A stretch of 6,944 bases of DNA from Phyllobacteriaceae bacterium UBA1059. Its GTDB lineage: Bacteria; Pseudomonadota; Alphaproteobacteria; Rhizobiales; Rhizobiaceae. The position numbers were made by a program, and so were the translations under genes. Shown one piece after another: positions 4,944 through 6,944 of this stretch. Location: the NCBI GenBank assembly GCA_002316345.1, contig DCDI01000234.1:248-7191 (forward strand). Direction: 5' to 3'. Positions within the stretch are counted from its first letter, which is position 1. Each line of letters begins with the position of its first letter. The notes below the pieces were generated by a model, which worked only from the letters and a program-made list of their open reading frames with translations, did no database searches and was not told the origin of the DNA.

Positions 4944-6944
4944 ATGGCGATCAAGGCTGCGATCCACCACCTCACGCATTACCGCTACGACCGTCCCGTC
5001 ACGTTGGGACCGCAGATCATCCGCCTGAGACCGGCGCCGCATTCGCGCACAAGGGTGATCTCACATTCCCTGAAGGTTTCGCCGGACAACCATTTCGTCA
5101 ACCTGCAGCAGGACCCCTACGGCAACTGGCAGGCACGCTTCGTGTTTCCCGAGCCGGTGCGCGAGCTGAAGATCGAGGTCGATGTCGTCGCCGACATGAC
5201 GGTCTACAACCCGTTCGACTTCTTTGTGGAGCCGGAAGCCGAAAGCTTCCCCTTCACCTATCCCGCCGACATCGTGGACGACCTGTCGATCTACCGCACG
5301 CCGGAAGACGCAGGGCCGAAGCTACAGGCTTTCCTCGACACGATCGAGCGCGAGGCGCCGTCCACCGTCAACTTCCTGGTCGATCTCAACACCCGCATTT
5401 CCCGCGAGATCGCTTATCTCATCCGCATGGAAGCGGGCGTGCAGACGCCGGAGGAAACGCTGGAGCGCGCATCCGGCTCGTGCCGGGACTCGTCCTGGTT
5501 GCTGGTGCAGGTGCTGCGCCATCTCGGCTTTGCGGCGCGCTTCGTGTCCGGTTATCTCGTTCAGCTGAAGCCCGACCTTGTGTCGCTGGATGGACCGGCG
5601 GGCACCGCCGTCGACTTCACCGATCTGCATGCCTGGGCGGAAGTCTATCTGCCCGGCGCAGGCTGGATCGGCTTCGACCCGACCTCGGGTCTGCTTACCG
5701 GCGAAAGCCACATTCCGCTTGCCGCCACGCCGCACTACCGGAATGCGGCACCCATCAGCGGTCTGGCGAGCTTTGCCGAAGTCGATTTCGCCTTCGACAT
5801 GCGCGTTGACCGCGTGGCCGAACATGCGCGCATCACCAAGCCGTTTTCGGACGAAGCCTGGGCCGAACTCGACGCGCTCGGTCACGCCATTGATGCCGAA
5901 TTGCAAGCAGAGGACGTGCGCCTTACGATGGGCGGCGAGCCGACCTTCGTGTCGATCGACGACTTCGAATCTGCGGAATGGAACACGGCTGCCGTCGGTC
6001 CCACCAAGCGCGACAAGGCCGACCAGCTAATCCGCCGCTTGCGCGAAAAGTTCGCGCCGGGCGGCTTCCTGCATTACGGTCAGGGCAAGTGGTATCCCGG
6101 CGAAACCCTGCCGCGCTGGACCTTCTCGCTTTACTGGCGCAAGGACGGCGAGGCCATCTGGACCGATCCCGACCTCATCGCTACCGAAACAGCCCAAACC
6201 AGGGCCGGCCCGCGCGAGGCGGAAGCGCTGACCGCCGCCATCGCCGAACATCTCGATCTGCCGACCGACGCGGTTGCGCCCGCTTATGAGGACCCCGCCG
6301 AATGGGTGCTTCGCGAGGGCAACCTGCCTCGCAATGTCGATCCCAATAATTCGGAACTCGCCGATGCCGAAGCGCGCAATCGCATGGCGCGCGTCTTCGA
6401 GCGCGGTTTGAACAAGCCGTCCGGCTACGTCCTGCCGGTGCAGCGCTGGAACGCGCAGGCATCCGGCCATCGCTGGCAGACGGAAAAGTGGAAGACGCGG
6501 CGCGGCAAGCTGTTCCTGGTGCCGGGTGACTCACCTGTCGGCTATCGCCTGCCCTTGAGCGCGTTGGAACACATCCCGCCGGCCCGCTTCCCCTTCATCG
6601 TGCCGACCGATCCCTCCATCGACCGCGCGCCCTTGCCGCCGCGCAGCGCCCTTTCCGCGCCCGGTTCGCAGAACCAACAGGGCGATGATCGCAATCTGCC
6701 GGAAGCCTCGTTCGAGGCAGGCACCACGACACAGAACCAGATCGAGCAGACCGCCTCCACCATCGAAGGCGTCGTGCGTACGGCGATCTCCGTGGAACCG
6801 CGCGATGGCCGTCTTTGCGTCTTCATGCCGCCGGTGGAAGCGCTGGAGGATTACCTTGAGCTAATCGCCGCAGCGGAAGAAGCCGCCAAAAAGATCGGCC
6901 TGCCCGTTCATATCGAAGGCTATGCTCCGCCGCAGGACCCGCGT
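4944..6944 (+). CDS. Transglutaminase-like domain fused to DUF2126 (putative amidoligase), partial
   Basis: The frame is open for 667 codons to the window edge; family members usually run to about 1,100 residues. The start is firm: an in-frame TAA lies at 4899-4901 and no other start codon occurs before this ATG. Residues about 4-90 match the bacterial transglutaminase N-terminal region (IHHLTHYRYDRPVTLGPQ). Residues about 150-250 are the papain-like core with catalytic Cys180 (GSCRDSSW), His229 (DLHAWAEVYLP) and Asp245 (WIGFDPTSG), all intact. DUF2126 begins near 327 with TMGGEPTFVS and continues through HYGQGKWYPGE, a polar low-complexity linker (about 560-609), then VRTAISVEPRDGRLCVFMPP. 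No signal peptide or membrane segment is seen, so it should be cytoplasmic. The transglutaminase fold here is more likely a peptidase or amidase than a crosslinker. Biochemical function is unknown; roles in peptide ligation and cleavage are predictions for the family. Confidence 0.93.
   Translation, partial: MAIKAAIHHLTHYRYDRPVTLGPQIIRLRPAPHSRTRVISHSLKVSPDNHFVNLQQDPYGNWQARFVFPEPVRELKIEVDVVADMTVYNPFDFFVEPEAESFPFTYPADIVDDLSIYRTPEDAGPKLQAFLDTIEREAPSTVNFLVDLNTRISREIAYLIRMEAGVQTPEETLERASGSCRDSSWLLVQVLRHLGFAARFVSGYLVQLKPDLVSLDGPAGTAVDFTDLHAWAEVYLPGAGWIGFDPTSGLLTGESHIPLAATPHYRNAAPISGLASFAEVDFAFDMRVDRVAEHARITKPFSDEAWAELDALGHAIDAELQAEDVRLTMGGEPTFVSIDDFESAEWNTAAVGPTKRDKADQLIRRLREKFAPGGFLHYGQGKWYPGETLPRWTFSLYWRKDGEAIWTDPDLIATETAQTRAGPREAEALTAAIAEHLDLPTDAVAPAYEDPAEWVLREGNLPRNVDPNNSELADAEARNRMARVFERGLNKPSGYVLPVQRWNAQASGHRWQTEKWKTRRGKLFLVPGDSPVGYRLPLSALEHIPPARFPFIVPTDPSIDRAPLPPRSALSAPGSQNQQGDDRNLPEASFEAGTTTQNQIEQTASTIEGVVRTAISVEPRDGRLCVFMPPVEALEDYLELIAAAEEAAKKIGLPVHIEGYAPPQDPR

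Noticed and set aside
4862..5809. Plus-strand open frame (315 codons) in another phase at the start of the transglutaminase gene
   Set aside because: It is very Arg/Gly/Pro-rich and out of phase with the frame from 4944, which carries the complete transglutaminase triad and stays open to the window edge.
5322..5906. Minus-strand open frame (194 codons) inside the transglutaminase gene
   Set aside because: Antisense shadow of a well-supported coding region, without recognisable features.

Overview
The window looks like chromosomal DNA from a high-GC alphaproteobacterium, most likely in the Hyphomicrobiales (Rhizobiales), with Phyllobacteriaceae or Rhizobiaceae as the best guess. Reasons are GC-rich codon third positions, a divergent hutIH / hutFC arrangement, G/C-run palindromic repeats of a type common in that order, and a transglutaminase-DUF2126 protein. 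The genus cannot be fixed from the sequence alone.

Left part (1-4083) is a histidine-utilisation (hut) locus. On the minus strand, hutI (imidazolonepropionase) is followed downstream by hutH (histidine ammonia-lyase), which is cut by the left window edge. The two are separated by a 261-nt spacer holding two inverted copies of a roughly 40-bp repeat. On the plus strand, diverging from hutI, are hutF (formimidoylglutamate deiminase) and hutC (GntR/HutC repressor), which share one base. The 90-nt divergent region contains a near-palindrome with the GTnTAnAC core of HutC-family operators, so HutC probably represses both arms and its own gene. HutF implies the five-step route: histidine to urocanate (HutH), imidazolonepropionate (HutU), formimidoylglutamate (HutI), N-formylglutamate (HutF), then glutamate plus formate (HutG). 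hutU and hutG are not in the window and probably lie beyond the left edge.

Middle part (4157-4846) is a single cupin-type gene of the D-lyxose isomerase family, with its own good ribosome binding site and no obvious link to histidine catabolism.

Right part (4944 to the right edge) is a long open frame of at least 667 codons that runs out of the window. It encodes a transglutaminase-like protease with an intact Cys-His-Asp triad fused to DUF2126, a putative amidoligase family. This is the least understood gene here and the likely first gene of a predicted peptide-ligation/proteolysis system continuing to the right.

No tRNA, rRNA, CRISPR array, transposase or prophage gene is visible. The gaps 4084-4156 and 4847-4943 are short and hold only candidate regulatory structures.
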